From positions 2,775,092-2,839,091 of the forward strand of contig NZ_LR733284.1 of NCBI RefSeq assembly GCF_902506375.1: DNA of 64,000 nucleotides, given 5' to 3'. The stretch is from Microbacterium sp. 8M. GTDB taxonomy: Bacteria; Actinomycetota; Actinomycetes; Actinomycetales; Microbacteriaceae. Made by a program: the position numbers and the translations under genes. The stretch's first letter is position 1. Each line of letters starts with the position of its first letter. Below, piece by piece: positions 42,941 to 53,293 of the stretch. The notes beneath the pieces are model-generated. The model did not search any database. It was not told the origin of the DNA and saw only the letters and a list, made by a program, of their open reading frames with translations.

Positions 42941-44316
42941 GCGGCCGCCGCCTTCGAGTCGGAGGAATCGGTACGGTGCGCGGCCCGCCGCGCCGCGCGA
43001 CGCGCGCGCGCACGGGGCGAGAGCTCCGCGTCGTCCTTGGGCAGGAAGAAGATCGCGCGCACCAGCGGCGGCGCGGCGATGAACAGCACGATCAGCGACT
43101 GCACGACCAGCACGATGTCGACCGGGATCGACTGCAGCGCCTGCATCGGGAAGGATCCGGCCTTGAGCGCACCGAAGAGCAGGCCGGCCCAGAACGTTCC
43201 CCAGGCGCGGCTGCGCCCCAGCAGGGCGACCGTGATCGCGGTGAAGCCGATGCCGGCGTCGATGCCGCCGTCGAACCCGCTCGTGATCGTGCTCTGGATC
43301 TGGATCATGCCCGCAAGGCCCGCCAGACCGCCGGAGATCAGCATCGCGTAGATGTAGATGCGCGGCACGCTGATGCCCGCCGCCCGCGCGGCGTGCGGGT
43401 TCTCCCCCACTGCGCGCATCCGGAAGCCGAGGCTGGAGCGCTCGATCAGCCACCACACGAACACCGTGGCGACGATGACGAGCACGATGCCCAGGTCGAG
43501 GTCGCCGAGGCCGGGCAGCTTCGGGAGCTGGCCGCTGGCCGGCGTGGGCCGCGAGATCGGCTGGATCTGGTTCGGCTTCTGCAGCAGCTCCGGGACGCGC
43601 ACCATCCAGGTGACGAGGTAGAACGCGATGTAGTTGAGCATGATCGTGAGGATCACCTCGTGCGCCCCCGTGCGCGCCTTGAGCAGACCCACCAGGCCGC
43701 CCCACAGCGCGCCCGCGACGATGCCGACGATGAGCGTGAGCGGCACCTGGATGATCGCGGGCAAGTCGAGCTGGAAGGTGAACAGCGCGGCGGCCGCGCA
43801 GGCGATGAGCATCTGCCCGCGTGCACCGATGTTGAACAGGGCGACCCGGAACGCGACCGCGACGCCGAGTCCCGCGGCGATCAGCGGCACGGCGAAGCCG
43901 ATGGTGTTGCCCAGCGGCTTGACCGCCGAGGCGAAGTCGGGCGCGGAGAAGTCGATGACGGATCCGGTGAACAGTGCGGAGTAGCCGCCCCACACCGCCG
44001 TCCACGCGGCGCCGAGGGTGTCCGTCGGGCGAGCGAAGAAGTAGCCGGATGCGGTCTGCACATCGGGGTTGGTGACCGCGATGAGGACGCCGCCGACGAT
44101 CAGCGCGAGCAGGATCGCGAGCACGGTGGTGACCGCGCTGCCCCGCAGGATCTCGCGGAGCACCCGGTTCGACACCGGGATCTCCTGGATGTTGCGCGTC
44201 GGCGGGGCCGCGGAGATCTGCGGCTCGGCGGGGGCGGGCGCAACGGGTCCGCCGTCGGCGCTCGGCGCCGGCTCGGCCGCCGGGGTCCCGGAGGTGGGCT
44301 CGGGTTCGGTGCTCAT
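42937..44316 (-). CDS. nucleoside ABC transporter permease (first subunit)
   Basis: 459 residues. A Pro/Ala/Ser-rich cytosolic N-terminal extension of about 40 residues is unusual for the family. About nine membrane segments follow, with the coupling motif A-V-G-E-N-P-H-A-A-R-A-A near 316-327. It forms the heterodimeric channel with the 41654-42940 product. Its start overlaps the ATPase stop by 4 nt. Confidence 0.92.
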   Translation of the reverse strand: MSTEPEPTSGTPAAEPAPSADGGPVAPAPAEPQISAAPPTRNIQEIPVSNRVLREILRGSAVTTVLAILLALIVGGVLIAVTNPDVQTASGYFFARPTDTLGAAWTAVWGGYSALFTGSVIDFSAPDFASAVKPLGNTIGFAVPLIAAGLGVAVAFRVALFNIGARGQMLIACAAAALFTFQLDLPAIIQVPLTLIVGIVAGALWGGLVGLLKARTGAHEVILTIMLNYIAFYLVTWMVRVPELLQKPNQIQPISRPTPASGQLPKLPGLGDLDLGIVLVIVATVFVWWLIERSSLGFRMRAVGENPHAARAAGISVPRIYIYAMLISGGLAGLAGMIQIQSTITSGFDGGIDAGIGFTAITVALLGRSRAWGTFWAGLLFGALKAGSFPMQALQSIPVDIVLVVQSLIVLFIAAPPLVRAIFFLPKDDAELSPRARARRAARRAAHRTDSSDSKAAAA

Positions 44317-45830
44317 GCGGCTTCCTCCGTGGGGTTCTCGCCGGCCATCATCAGGCCGAGCACATCGCGTGGGGTGTCCGCCGGGACGATCCCGACGACG
44401 CGGCCGCGGTACATCACCGCGATGCGGTCGGCGAGCGCCACCACCTCGTCCAGCTCCGTGGACACCACGATCACCGGGATCCCCGAGTCGCGGGTGGCGA
44501 CGATGCGCTTGTGGATGAACTCGATGGATCCGACATCGACGCCGCGCGTGGGCTGCGAGGCGAGCAGGAGCTTCAGCTCGCGGTTCAGCTCGCGCGCGAT
44601 GACGACCTTCTGCTGGTTGCCGCCCGACAGGGATCCTGCGGCCTGACCCGGACCCTGGGTGCGGATGTCGAACTCGGTGATGCGCTCCCGGGCGAACTCG
44701 TCGAGAACGCCGCGCCGGATGGTTCCGGCGCTGGTGAAGTACGGATCGTCCGAGCGGTCCAGCATGAGGTTCTCCGCCACCGAGAACGCGCCCACCAGGC
44801 CGTCCTCGTTGCGGTCCTCCGGGACGAAGCCGACACCCGCGGCGAGCACCTGATTCACGGTGCGCCCGACGAGCTCGACCCCATCCAGGCGGATCGACCC
44901 GCTGGTGCGGGTGTCGAGACCCATGATCGCCTCGGCGAGCTCGGTCTGGCCGTTGCCCTGCACGCCCGCGATGGCGAGCACCTCGCCGGGACGCACCTGG
45001 AAGCTCACACCGTCGACGATCACCACGCCGTCGGCGCCGATCACGCGGAGATCGCTGACGATCAGCCCTTCGCCCTCCCCGATCCGCGGGGGATCCTTGT
45101 GCACGGTCAGCTCGACCGCGCGGCCGACCATCATGGAGGCGAGCTCGGTGTTGGAGGACTGCGGGTCGGCCTCGCCGACGACCTTGCCGAGCCGGATGAC
45201 CGTGATCCGGTCCGCGATCGCGCGGACCTCGCGCAGCTTGTGGGTGATGAAGACGATCGCCGTGCCCTCGTCGCGCAGCTGCTTCATGATCCCCATGAGC
45301 TCGTCCGTCTCCTGCGGGGTGAGCACGGCGGTGGGCTCGTCGAACACGAGCACCTTCGCGTCGCGGCTGAGCGCCTTGATGATCTCCACGCGCTGCTGCA
45401 CGCCGACCGGCAGATCGCCCACGATCGCGTCGGGGTCGACCTCGAAGCCGAAGCGCGCGGCCACCGCGCGCACGTGCTCGCGCGCGGCGGCGATGTCGAG
45501 CACGCCGAGGCCCTTGGACTGCTCGTGGCCGAGCATCACGTTCTCGGCGACGGTGAACACGGGGATCAGCATGAAGTGCTGATGCACCATCCCGATGCCG
45601 GCGGCCATCGCGTCGCCCGGACCGCGGAAGTGCTGGGGCACGTCGTCGAGCAGGATCTCGCCCTCGTCGGCCTGGTACAGGCCGTAGAGCACGTTCATCA
45701 GGGTGGATTTGCCGGCGCCGTTCTCGCCCAGAAGGGCGTGGATCTCGCCGGGCTCGACGACCACGTCGATGTGGTCGTTGGCGACGAGGGATCCGAAGCG
45801 TTTCGTGATGCCGCGCAGCTCAAGCTTCAT
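44313..45830 (-). CDS. nucleoside ABC transporter ATPase, tandem type
   Basis: 505 residues with two ABC domains, as in sugar/BMP-linked ATPases such as RbsA and NupA. The first Walker A is G-E-N-G-A-G-K-S-T near 35-43. The second domain has a degenerate P-loop (G-V-Q-G-N-G-Q-T-E) but an intact L-S-G-G-N-Q-Q-K signature near 404. The first signature is also atypical (V-G-V-Q-Q-R-V-E). It powers the two permeases that follow. It has its own leaderless promoter (TAAGGT, 7 nt upstream) in addition to any read-through from the binding-protein gene. Confidence 0.93.
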   Translation of the reverse strand: MKLELRGITKRFGSLVANDHIDVVVEPGEIHALLGENGAGKSTLMNVLYGLYQADEGEILLDDVPQHFRGPGDAMAAGIGMVHQHFMLIPVFTVAENVMLGHEQSKGLGVLDIAAAREHVRAVAARFGFEVDPDAIVGDLPVGVQQRVEIIKALSRDAKVLVFDEPTAVLTPQETDELMGIMKQLRDEGTAIVFITHKLREVRAIADRITVIRLGKVVGEADPQSSNTELASMMVGRAVELTVHKDPPRIGEGEGLIVSDLRVIGADGVVIVDGVSFQVRPGEVLAIAGVQGNGQTELAEAIMGLDTRTSGSIRLDGVELVGRTVNQVLAAGVGFVPEDRNEDGLVGAFSVAENLMLDRSDDPYFTSAGTIRRGVLDEFARERITEFDIRTQGPGQAAGSLSGGNQQKVVIARELNRELKLLLASQPTRGVDVGSIEFIHKRIVATRDSGIPVIVVSTELDEVVALADRIAVMYRGRVVGIVPADTPRDVLGLMMAGENPTEEAA

Positions 45831-45837
45831 ATCAGTG

Positions 45838-45843
45838 ACCTTA
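45838..45843 (-). promoter_or_regulatory. -10 box TAAGGT before the transporter ATPase
   Basis: TAAGGT on the minus strand ends 7 nt before the ATG at 45830. It suggests that the ATPase-permease-salvage genes can be expressed apart from the binding protein. Confidence 0.5.
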
Positions 45844-45869
45844 TCCGGGGGCCTCGGAGGCGGGAAAGA

Positions 45870-45934
45870 GCGCGGGACGCCCCGCTCCGCGCGTCGCGCC
45901 GGAGCGACGACGGCGGAGCGGAGACGTCCCGCGC
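45870..45934 (-). promoter_or_regulatory. two-part stem-loop after the BMP lipoprotein gene
   Basis: Outer 10-bp arms (45870-45879, 45925-45934) enclose inner 8-bp arms (45883-45890, 45913-45920), all perfect, starting 14 nt after the stop. No clear U-tract follows. It probably ends or stabilises the binding-protein message. Confidence 0.65.
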
Positions 45935-45947
45935 CAGGTGAGGGTGA

Positions 45948-47066
45948 TTACTTCGGCGAGCTGGGCGAGGAGACCTTGATCTCGCCCTTGATGATCTTCT
46001 CCTGCAGGGCCTTCAGCTCATCGGTGAGACCCTTCGGGAGCTTGCTCTCGAAGTCGTGGAAGGAGGACAGGCCGACGCCGTTGTTCTCCAGCGTGCCGAC
46101 GTACGGGGTCGCGTCGAACGAGCCCTTGGCGGTCTCGGTCACCGTGGTGTACACGGCGTCGTCGATGCGCTTCATGATCGACACCAGGATCTGGTCGGCG
46201 ACCGACGGGTCGGCGACGGCGAGGTCGGAGTCGACACCGAGCATCACGGTCTTCTTGCCGCTGTCCTTGATGGCGGCGCTGGCGGACAGGTAGATCGGGC
46301 CGCCGACGGGCAGGATCACGTCGACGCCCTGGTCGAGGATGCCCTGCGCGGTCTGCTTCGCGGTGTCGTTCGCCTTGAACTCACCGGTGAAGGAGCCCTT
46401 CTGCGCGTCCTTGTCCCAGCCGAACGACTCGACCTTGACGCCCTTGTCCTCGTCGTACTTCTTCACGCCGTCGACGAAGCCGTCCATGAAGATCGTCACC
46501 GGCGGGATCTGCATGCCGCCGAAGGTGCCGACCTTGTTCGCACCGGCCTGCGCCGACCACGCCGCAGCGGCGTAGCCGCCGAGGTACGCCGCCTGAGCGG
46601 TGTCGAACAGCAGCGGCTTGATGTTCGGCGCGTCCGGCTTGCCGTCGTTGTTGGTGTCGGCGATGGAGTCGATGATGCCGAAGTCGATCTTCGGGTTCGC
46701 CTGCGCGGCCGTGGAGATGGCCGCGTCGAGCTTGAAGCCCACGCCGATGATCAGCGTGCACTTGCCGGCGATCAGCGAGTCGATGTTGCTCTTGTAGTCG
46801 TTGTCCGACTTCGACTCGGTGGTGATCGGCTTGACGCCGAGCTCCTTGCCGGCCTTCTCGATGCCGTTCTTGGCCGACTCGTTGAAGGACTTGTCGTTGA
46901 AGCCGCCGCTGTCGGAGACGAGGCAGGGCTTGAAGTTCGCGTCAGCGGGCTTCGCGCCGCCGCTCGAGCCGGCCGGAGCAGGAGCGGATCCGCATCCTGC
47001 CAGGGCGACGATGACACCGGCCGCGACGGTCGCGCCGATCAGCTTCTTTGTGAGGGAGATGGTCAC
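45948..47066 (-). CDS. BMP-family nucleoside-binding lipoprotein
   Basis: A 372-residue basic membrane protein (BMP/PnrA-like) substrate-binding lipoprotein. The signal peptide ends in L-A-G-C, followed by a Gly/Ser linker. The domain begins C-L-V-S-D-S-G-G-F-N-D-K-S-F-N-E, the PnrA-type ligand signature. PnrA-like proteins bind purine or pyrimidine nucleosides. The GTG start is preceded by CTGGAGG. It is first of the nucleoside operon, with promoter TGCCCG-17-TAACTT (47112-47140). Confidence 0.92.
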   Translation of the reverse strand: MTISLTKKLIGATVAAGVIVALAGCGSAPAPAGSSGGAKPADANFKPCLVSDSGGFNDKSFNESAKNGIEKAGKELGVKPITTESKSDNDYKSNIDSLIAGKCTLIIGVGFKLDAAISTAAQANPKIDFGIIDSIADTNNDGKPDAPNIKPLLFDTAQAAYLGGYAAAAWSAQAGANKVGTFGGMQIPPVTIFMDGFVDGVKKYDEDKGVKVESFGWDKDAQKGSFTGEFKANDTAKQTAQGILDQGVDVILPVGGPIYLSASAAIKDSGKKTVMLGVDSDLAVADPSVADQILVSIMKRIDDAVYTTVTETAKGSFDATPYVGTLENNGVGLSSFHDFESKLPKGLTDELKALQEKIIKGEIKVSSPSSPK

Positions 47067-47299
47067 TCGGGCCTCCAGAAAACGAGCCCGCGGCCATCGC
47101 GGGACACTTGAAAGTTACCGACTGTGACGAAGATCGGGCATCCTCGTCCGCGTCGCTGGACTCAATGGTTACAAACATGAGATCACATGCGCTTGTCGCT
47201 GCTCAGATGAGCGCGCCCACACCACGTGCCCTGCTTTTGTGCAGACTCGTGCGCATCTGCGGGTGAAGCGGCACTCGGTGGCGCGCCCGGCCGGACGCC
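47067..47299. other. 233-bp intergenic region upstream of the BMP gene
   Basis: Holds the BMP promoter (-10 TAACTT at 47112-47117, minus strand) and a near-perfect palindrome CATG-A-GATC-A-CATG (47176-47189) about 60 bp upstream of the -10. No ORF or clear terminator after manC is seen. It is less GC-rich than the genes. Confidence 0.5.
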
Positions 47300-48415
47300 T
47301 CAGAGCACGTCGCCGCGCCCGTTGAGCTTGAGCGACTCGACCACGCCCTTCACGCGCTGCGCGTGCTCCGTCGTGGTGACGAGAAGCGCATCGGGGGTGT
47401 CCACGACGACGATGTCCTGGACTCCGACGAGGCTGATCACCCGGGAGGTCTGGCTGACCAGGATCCCGCTGGCCGCGTCGGAGAGCACCCGGGCGGAGGG
47501 CCCCAGGACGGCGAGGTCGTTCTTGCGCCCGTTCAGGATGAGCTTGGTGAGCGAGGCGAAGTCCCCGACGTCGTCCCAGTCGAAGTGACCGGGCACCACG
47601 GCCAGCCGGCCGCTCTCGGCCGCCGGCTCGGCGACCGCGTAGTCGATGGCGATCTTCGGCAGGGCGGGCCACACCCTGTCGACCACGGGACCGCGGCGTT
47701 CGCGGTCGTCCCACGCCTCGGCCAGCTCGATGAGCCCGGCGTGCAGCGCGGGCTGGTGCCGTTCGAGCTCGGCCAGGAGCACGTCGGCACGGCTGATGAA
47801 CATGCCGGCGTTCCAGAGATAGCTGCGATCCGCGACGTACGTCCGCGCGGTGGCCAGATCGGGCTTCTCGACGAAGCGCTCCACCAGCGACGCCTCTCTG
47901 GCCCCGTCGACGACGATCTCCGCGCCCTGCTTGATGTATCCGAATCCGACGGCGGGCTCGGTCGGAGTGATGCCGATCGTGACGATGTAACCCCGTCGCG
48001 CCACCTCGACGGCGTCGCGCACGGCGAACTCGAAGACCCGGGTGCCGCGGATGACGTGGTCGGCGCTGAAGGATCCGATGATCACATCGGGATCGCGCCG
48101 GTGCAGAATCGCCGCCGCAAGGCCGATCGCCGCAGCCGACTCGCGCGGTTCCGACTCCAGGAACACGTTCCGGTCCGGGATGCCCGGGAGCTGGGCCTCG
48201 ACCGCGGCGCGATGGGCGCGCCCCGTGACGACGGCGATCCGGTCGGGACCGGCGAGCGGCACCAGGCGGTCCCAGGTGTCGCGCAGCAGCGACTGTCCTG
48301 ACCCGGTCAGGTCATGCAGGAACTTCGGCGCATCGGCGCGCGACAGCGGCCACAGCCTGCTCCCGATGCCTCCGGCGGGGATGACGGCGTAGAAGTCGGG
48401 GATGGGCTCGCGCAT
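47300..48415 (-). CDS. manC: mannose-1-phosphate guanylyltransferase
   Basis: A 371-residue nucleotidyltransferase. The activator-site loop G-G-I-G-S-R-L-W-P-L-S-R is at 15-26, and the sugar-phosphate motif F-V-E-K-P is near 175-179. The C-terminal beta-helix is short, and there is no phosphomannose isomerase domain. It makes GDP-mannose for cell-wall glycans or protein mannosylation. It is leaderless, with TAGCCT 6 nt before the ATG, and divergent from the sdh operon. Confidence 0.93.
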   Translation of the reverse strand: MREPIPDFYAVIPAGGIGSRLWPLSRADAPKFLHDLTGSGQSLLRDTWDRLVPLAGPDRIAVVTGRAHRAAVEAQLPGIPDRNVFLESEPRESAAAIGLAAAILHRRDPDVIIGSFSADHVIRGTRVFEFAVRDAVEVARRGYIVTIGITPTEPAVGFGYIKQGAEIVVDGAREASLVERFVEKPDLATARTYVADRSYLWNAGMFISRADVLLAELERHQPALHAGLIELAEAWDDRERRGPVVDRVWPALPKIAIDYAVAEPAAESGRLAVVPGHFDWDDVGDFASLTKLILNGRKNDLAVLGPSARVLSDAASGILVSQTSRVISLVGVQDIVVVDTPDALLVTTTEHAQRVKGVVESLKLNGRGDVL

Positions 48416-48639
48416 GAGCCCAGGCTATCGGGGCGGGTCCTCACCCATGCGTTTTCCGTGACGTCCCCCGGGCGCGGGTCCGCCCGCCGACTCGATCGCA
48501 TCCGTGCATGGAAACGATCGCAGATGCGCATACCTGCTAAGGCTCCCCTTCGTCGCTCTCAGCGAGATGACAGGAATAGGATGAGGGGGATCGGACGCCA
48601 GCGCGCCGCGATCCGCCGCTTAGATCAGGGAGGACGACT
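48416..48639. promoter_or_regulatory. divergent manC-sdhC promoter region
   Basis: TAGCCT (48422-48427, minus strand) serves manC. TAGGAT (48577-48582, plus strand) serves sdhC, with a leader of about 50 nt and AGGGAGGA. Between them, two CGATCGCA repeats 26 bp apart and a GCATC/GATGC dyad could be regulator sites. Confidence 0.5.
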
Positions 48640-49074
48640 GTGTCCGCAAGCACGCGCTTGACACCTTCGATTGCGGAAACCACGTCCAAGACGCCGCGCG
48701 GCACCCTCTACCGGGGTCGCGAAGGCATGTGGTCGTGGGTTCTGCATCGCATCACCGGAATCGCCATCTTCTTCTTCCTCCTGGTGCACGTGCTGGACAC
48801 GTCGCTCATCCGGGTGTCGCCGGAGGCGTACAACGCGGTCCTCGGCACGTACAAGAACCCGATCATGGGTCTCGGCGAGACGGTGCTCGTGGCGGCCATC
48901 GTGTTCCACGCGCTGAACGGGCTGCGGATCATCCTCGTCGACGTCTGGTCGAAGGGCGCGCAGTACCAGAAGCAGATGTTCTGGATCGTGATCGGCCTGT
49001 GGCTGGTGCTGCTGGCCGGCTTCGTGCCGCGCCACCTGATCAACGTGTTCTCTCACGTGGGAGGTGCGAGCTGA
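48640..49074 (+). CDS. sdhC: succinate dehydrogenase cytochrome b556 subunit SdhC
   Basis: 144 residues with three transmembrane helices. The quinone/haem motif H-R-I-T-G is near 37-41, and the haem-ligand candidate His is in F-L-L-V-H-V-L-D near 50. It anchors SdhA-SdhB and passes electrons to menaquinone. The GTG start follows AGGGAGGA. It is first in sdhCDAB. Confidence 0.95.
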   Translation: MSASTRLTPSIAETTSKTPRGTLYRGREGMWSWVLHRITGIAIFFFLLVHVLDTSLIRVSPEAYNAVLGTYKNPIMGLGETVLVAAIVFHALNGLRIILVDVWSKGAQYQKQMFWIVIGLWLVLLAGFVPRHLINVFSHVGGAS

Positions 49075-49529
49075 TGGCCGCCGACGTCTTCACCACTCAG
49101 CACCTCGCCGCTGCGCGCCGCAACAAGGGCGTGAACTGGGAGAAGTGGGGCTGGATCTACATGCGCGTATCGGGCGTCGTGCTCGTCGTGCTGATCTTCG
49201 GCCACCTGTTCGTCAACCTGATGCTCGGCGAGGGAATCCACGCACTGGACTTCGCCTTCGTCGCCGGCAAGTACGCCACTCCCTTCTGGCAGTGGTGGGA
49301 CGTGCTGATGCTGTGGCTGGCCCTCATCCACGGCGCGAACGGCATGCGCACGGTCGTCAACGACTACGTGGGCCACGCCGGCGTCCGCAAGACGCTGCTC
49401 GTCGTGCTGGGTCTGGCCGCCGCGCTGCTCATCCTCCTCGGCACCCTGGTCGTGTTCACCTTCGACCCGTGCAACGGCGTGTTCGAGAGCGGCGCCATGT
49501 GGGACACCTGCAAGGCGCTGGGCAAGTAG
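49074..49529 (+). CDS. sdhD: succinate dehydrogenase membrane anchor SdhD
   Basis: 151 residues and three transmembrane helices. R-V-S-G-V-V-L near 31-37 and F-G-H-L-F-V-N-L-M near 42-50 are the quinone- and haem-side residues of the family. The ATG overlaps the sdhC stop by one base. A 57-nt gap precedes sdhA. Confidence 0.95.
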   Translation: MAADVFTTQHLAAARRNKGVNWEKWGWIYMRVSGVVLVVLIFGHLFVNLMLGEGIHALDFAFVAGKYATPFWQWWDVLMLWLALIHGANGMRTVVNDYVGHAGVRKTLLVVLGLAAALLILLGTLVVFTFDPCNGVFESGAMWDTCKALGK

Positions 49530-49586
49530 CCGGCCGTCCCGAGCGATCAGCGCGAGAGATCCAGACAGAGAACAGGGCAGGAACCA

Positions 49587-51412
<1,826 letters not shown>

Positions 51413-51413
<1 letters not shown>

Positions 51414-52183
51414 TGTCCGCCGTCGCCACGGAAACCGCCGCAGAGGCCGTCGTCGAGGACACCGGCGTGCAGTCGTTCCTCGTCACGTTCAACATCCGTC
51501 GCTTCGACCCCGAGGTCGACAGCGAGCCGCACTGGGTCGACTACGACGTGGAGCTGTACTCGACCGACCGCGTACTCGACGCGTTGCACAAGATCAAGTG
51601 GGAGGTGGACGGATCCCTCACCTTCCGCCGCTCCTGCGCGCACGGCATCTGCGGATCCGACGCCATGCGCATCAACGGCCGCAACCGCCTCGCCTGCAAG
51701 ACGCTGATCAAGGACCTGGACATCTCCAAGCCGATCTACGTCGAGGCCATCAAGGGTCTCCCCCTGGAGAAGGATCTCGTCGTCGACATGGATCCGTTCT
51801 TCGAGGCGTACCGCGAGGTCAAGCCCTTCCTGCTCGCCAAGAGCGAGCCGGAGAAGGGCAAGGAGCGCGTCCAGTCGATCGTGGAGCGCGAGCGCTTCGA
51901 CGACACCACCAAGTGCATCCTGTGCGCCGCGTGCACCTCGTCGTGCCCGGTGTTCTGGACCGACGGCCAGTACTTCGGCCCCGCGGCGATCGTGAACGCG
52001 CACCGCTTCATCTTCGACTCGCGCGACGACGCGGCCGATGTGCGCCTGGACATCCTCAACGACAAGGAGGGCGTGTGGCGCTGCCGCACGACCTTCAACT
52101 GCACCGAGGCGTGCCCGCGCGGCATCGAGGTCACCAAGGCCATCGCGGAGGTCAAGCAGGCGATCCTGCGGGGCCGCCCCTGA
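51413..52183 (+). CDS. sdhB: succinate dehydrogenase iron-sulfur subunit SdhB
   Basis: 256 residues. The [2Fe-2S] site is C-A-H-G-I-C-G-S-D-A-M, with Asp in the third ligand position as in E. coli SdhB. The [4Fe-4S]/[3Fe-4S] region follows with C-I-L-C-A-A-C-T-S-S-C-P and C-T-E-A-C-P-R-G. It relays electrons from SdhA to the membrane subunits. It is last in the operon and is followed by a strong hairpin. Confidence 0.97.
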
Positions 52184-52190
52184 ACCCGCG

Positions 52191-52216
52191 GTCCCCGAGC
52201 CCGTCGAAGAGGCGCC
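52191..52216. repeat. dispersed repeat, GTCCCTGAGC-CTGTCGAAG type, degenerate copy
   Basis: GTCCCCGAGCCCGTCGAAGAG differs at three places from the reverse complement of the copy at 39910. Its 3' end forms the left arm of the sdhB terminator hairpin. Confidence 0.5.
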
Positions 52217-52240
52217 GTCCCCCTGGGGCGGCGCCTCTTC
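52206..52240 (+). terminator. terminator-like hairpin after sdhB
   Basis: Perfect 12-bp arms GAAGAGGCGCCG/CGGCGCCTCTTC (52206-52217, 52229-52240), with a loop that can itself pair CCCC with GGGG. There is no U-tract. Confidence 0.7.
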
Positions 52241-52242
52241 CG

Positions 52243-52274
52243 GTCCCTGAGCGAGCGCAGCGAGACGACGGGAC
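52243..52274. repeat. dispersed repeat, GTCCCTGAGCGAGCGCAGCG type
   Basis: Starts with the same GTCCCTGAGC core as the other repeats, then GAGCGCAGCGAGACGACGGGAC. Its ends GTCCC/GGGAC are inverted repeats. It lies between the sdhB hairpin and the next promoter. Confidence 0.5.
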
Positions 52275-52282
52275 GGCATCGC

Positions 52283-52288
52283 TAGGGT
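52283..52288 (+). promoter_or_regulatory. -10 box TAGGGT, leaderless YihY-family gene
   Basis: TAGGGT ends 6 nt before the GTG at 52295, with no Shine-Dalgarno sequence. Confidence 0.55.
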
Positions 52289-52294
52289 GAGTGC

Positions 52295-53284
52295 GTGGCG
52301 GATACCGATGCGGAGCTGAGGGCGCGGCTCGAGGCGCCGATCGAGCGCGCCGCGGCACTCACCCGGCGCACGATGCGCGCGTTCCCGATCAGGGTGTGGC
52401 GTCGGTTCCTGCAGCAGGGCGGCTTCCTGCTGTCCGCCGGCATGAGCTATCAGGGCCTGTTCGCGGTGTTCGGGCTGCTCTACATCGCATTCGCCTCGGC
52501 CGGGCTCTGGCTCGGCGGCAGCGAGAGGGCGATCGCCCTGCTCACGGCGGTCGCGAACAGCTACATCCCGGGCATCATCAGCGATCACGGTCTCGTCCAC
52601 CCCGAAGACGTGCAGTCGCTCGCCGCCGACGCCGGCGGGGTGCTGAGCATCACCGGCGTCGTCGCCGCGGCCGTCGTCGCATGGACCGCCGTCACCGCGA
52701 TCACCTTCACCCGCCGGGCGGTGCGCGGCATGTTCCGACTGCCGTACGACGACCGCAGCATCGTGCTGCTGAAGCTCCGCGACGGCCTGGCCGGAGGGCT
52801 GTTCGGGCTCGCGCTGCTGGTCGGATCCGTCCTGGGCTTCGCCGGGGTCTGGGCTCTGCGTCAGGTGCTGGATCTGTTCGGGTGGCATCTCGGCGCTCTC
52901 GCGTGGGATCTGCTCACCCGCGCCGCGTCAGTGGTGGTGATGTTCGTGATCGGCTCCGCGGCGATCGCGCTGCTGGTGCGCTTCCTCACCGGGACCGCGC
53001 TCGCGTGGCGCACGATCCTGCCTGGGGCGATGCTCGGCGGCGCGGCGGTCACGGTGCTGCAGCTCGGCGCCGGCCTTCTGCTCACGCACACCCCGGGTAA
53101 CCCGCTGCTGGCGACGTTCGCGGTGGTCGTGGCGATGCTGCTGTGGTGCCGCTGGGTGTCGATCGTCGTCCTCGTGGCGGCCGCGTGGATCGCCCTCACC
53201 GCCGAGGATCGCGGCGAGCCCCTGCAGGACGCCGCAGAGAGAGCGCCCGCTCCCCCGGGCCGCCGTGTCCGAGGTGCTCGTTAG
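52295..53284 (+). CDS. YihY/BrkB-family inner membrane protein
   Basis: 329 residues with about six membrane segments. The family's S-Y-Q-G-L-F-A-V-F (S-Y-x-x-x-x-x-x-P-like) first helix is near 48-56. Y-D-D-R-S-I-V-L-L-K-L-R-D-G-L lies near 150-164, and a hydrophobic C-terminal pair precedes a charged tail. Function in this family is poorly defined (once called ribonuclease BN in error). Its last codon overlaps the -10 box of the exonuclease gene. Confidence 0.88.
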   Translation: MADTDAELRARLEAPIERAAALTRRTMRAFPIRVWRRFLQQGGFLLSAGMSYQGLFAVFGLLYIAFASAGLWLGGSERAIALLTAVANSYIPGIISDHGLVHPEDVQSLAADAGGVLSITGVVAAAVVAWTAVTAITFTRRAVRGMFRLPYDDRSIVLLKLRDGLAGGLFGLALLVGSVLGFAGVWALRQVLDLFGWHLGALAWDLLTRAASVVVMFVIGSAAIALLVRFLTGTALAWRTILPGAMLGGAAVTVLQLGAGLLLTHTPGNPLLATFAVVVAMLLWCRWVSIVVLVAAAWIALTAEDRGEPLQDAAERAPAPPGRRVRGAR

Positions 53285-53287
53285 GCT
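53282..53287 (+). promoter_or_regulatory. -10 box TAGGCT, leaderless exonuclease gene
   Basis: TAGGCT ends 6 nt before the ATG at 53294 and includes the stop codon of the YihY-family gene. Confidence 0.6.
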
Positions 53288-53293
53288 GGATCC

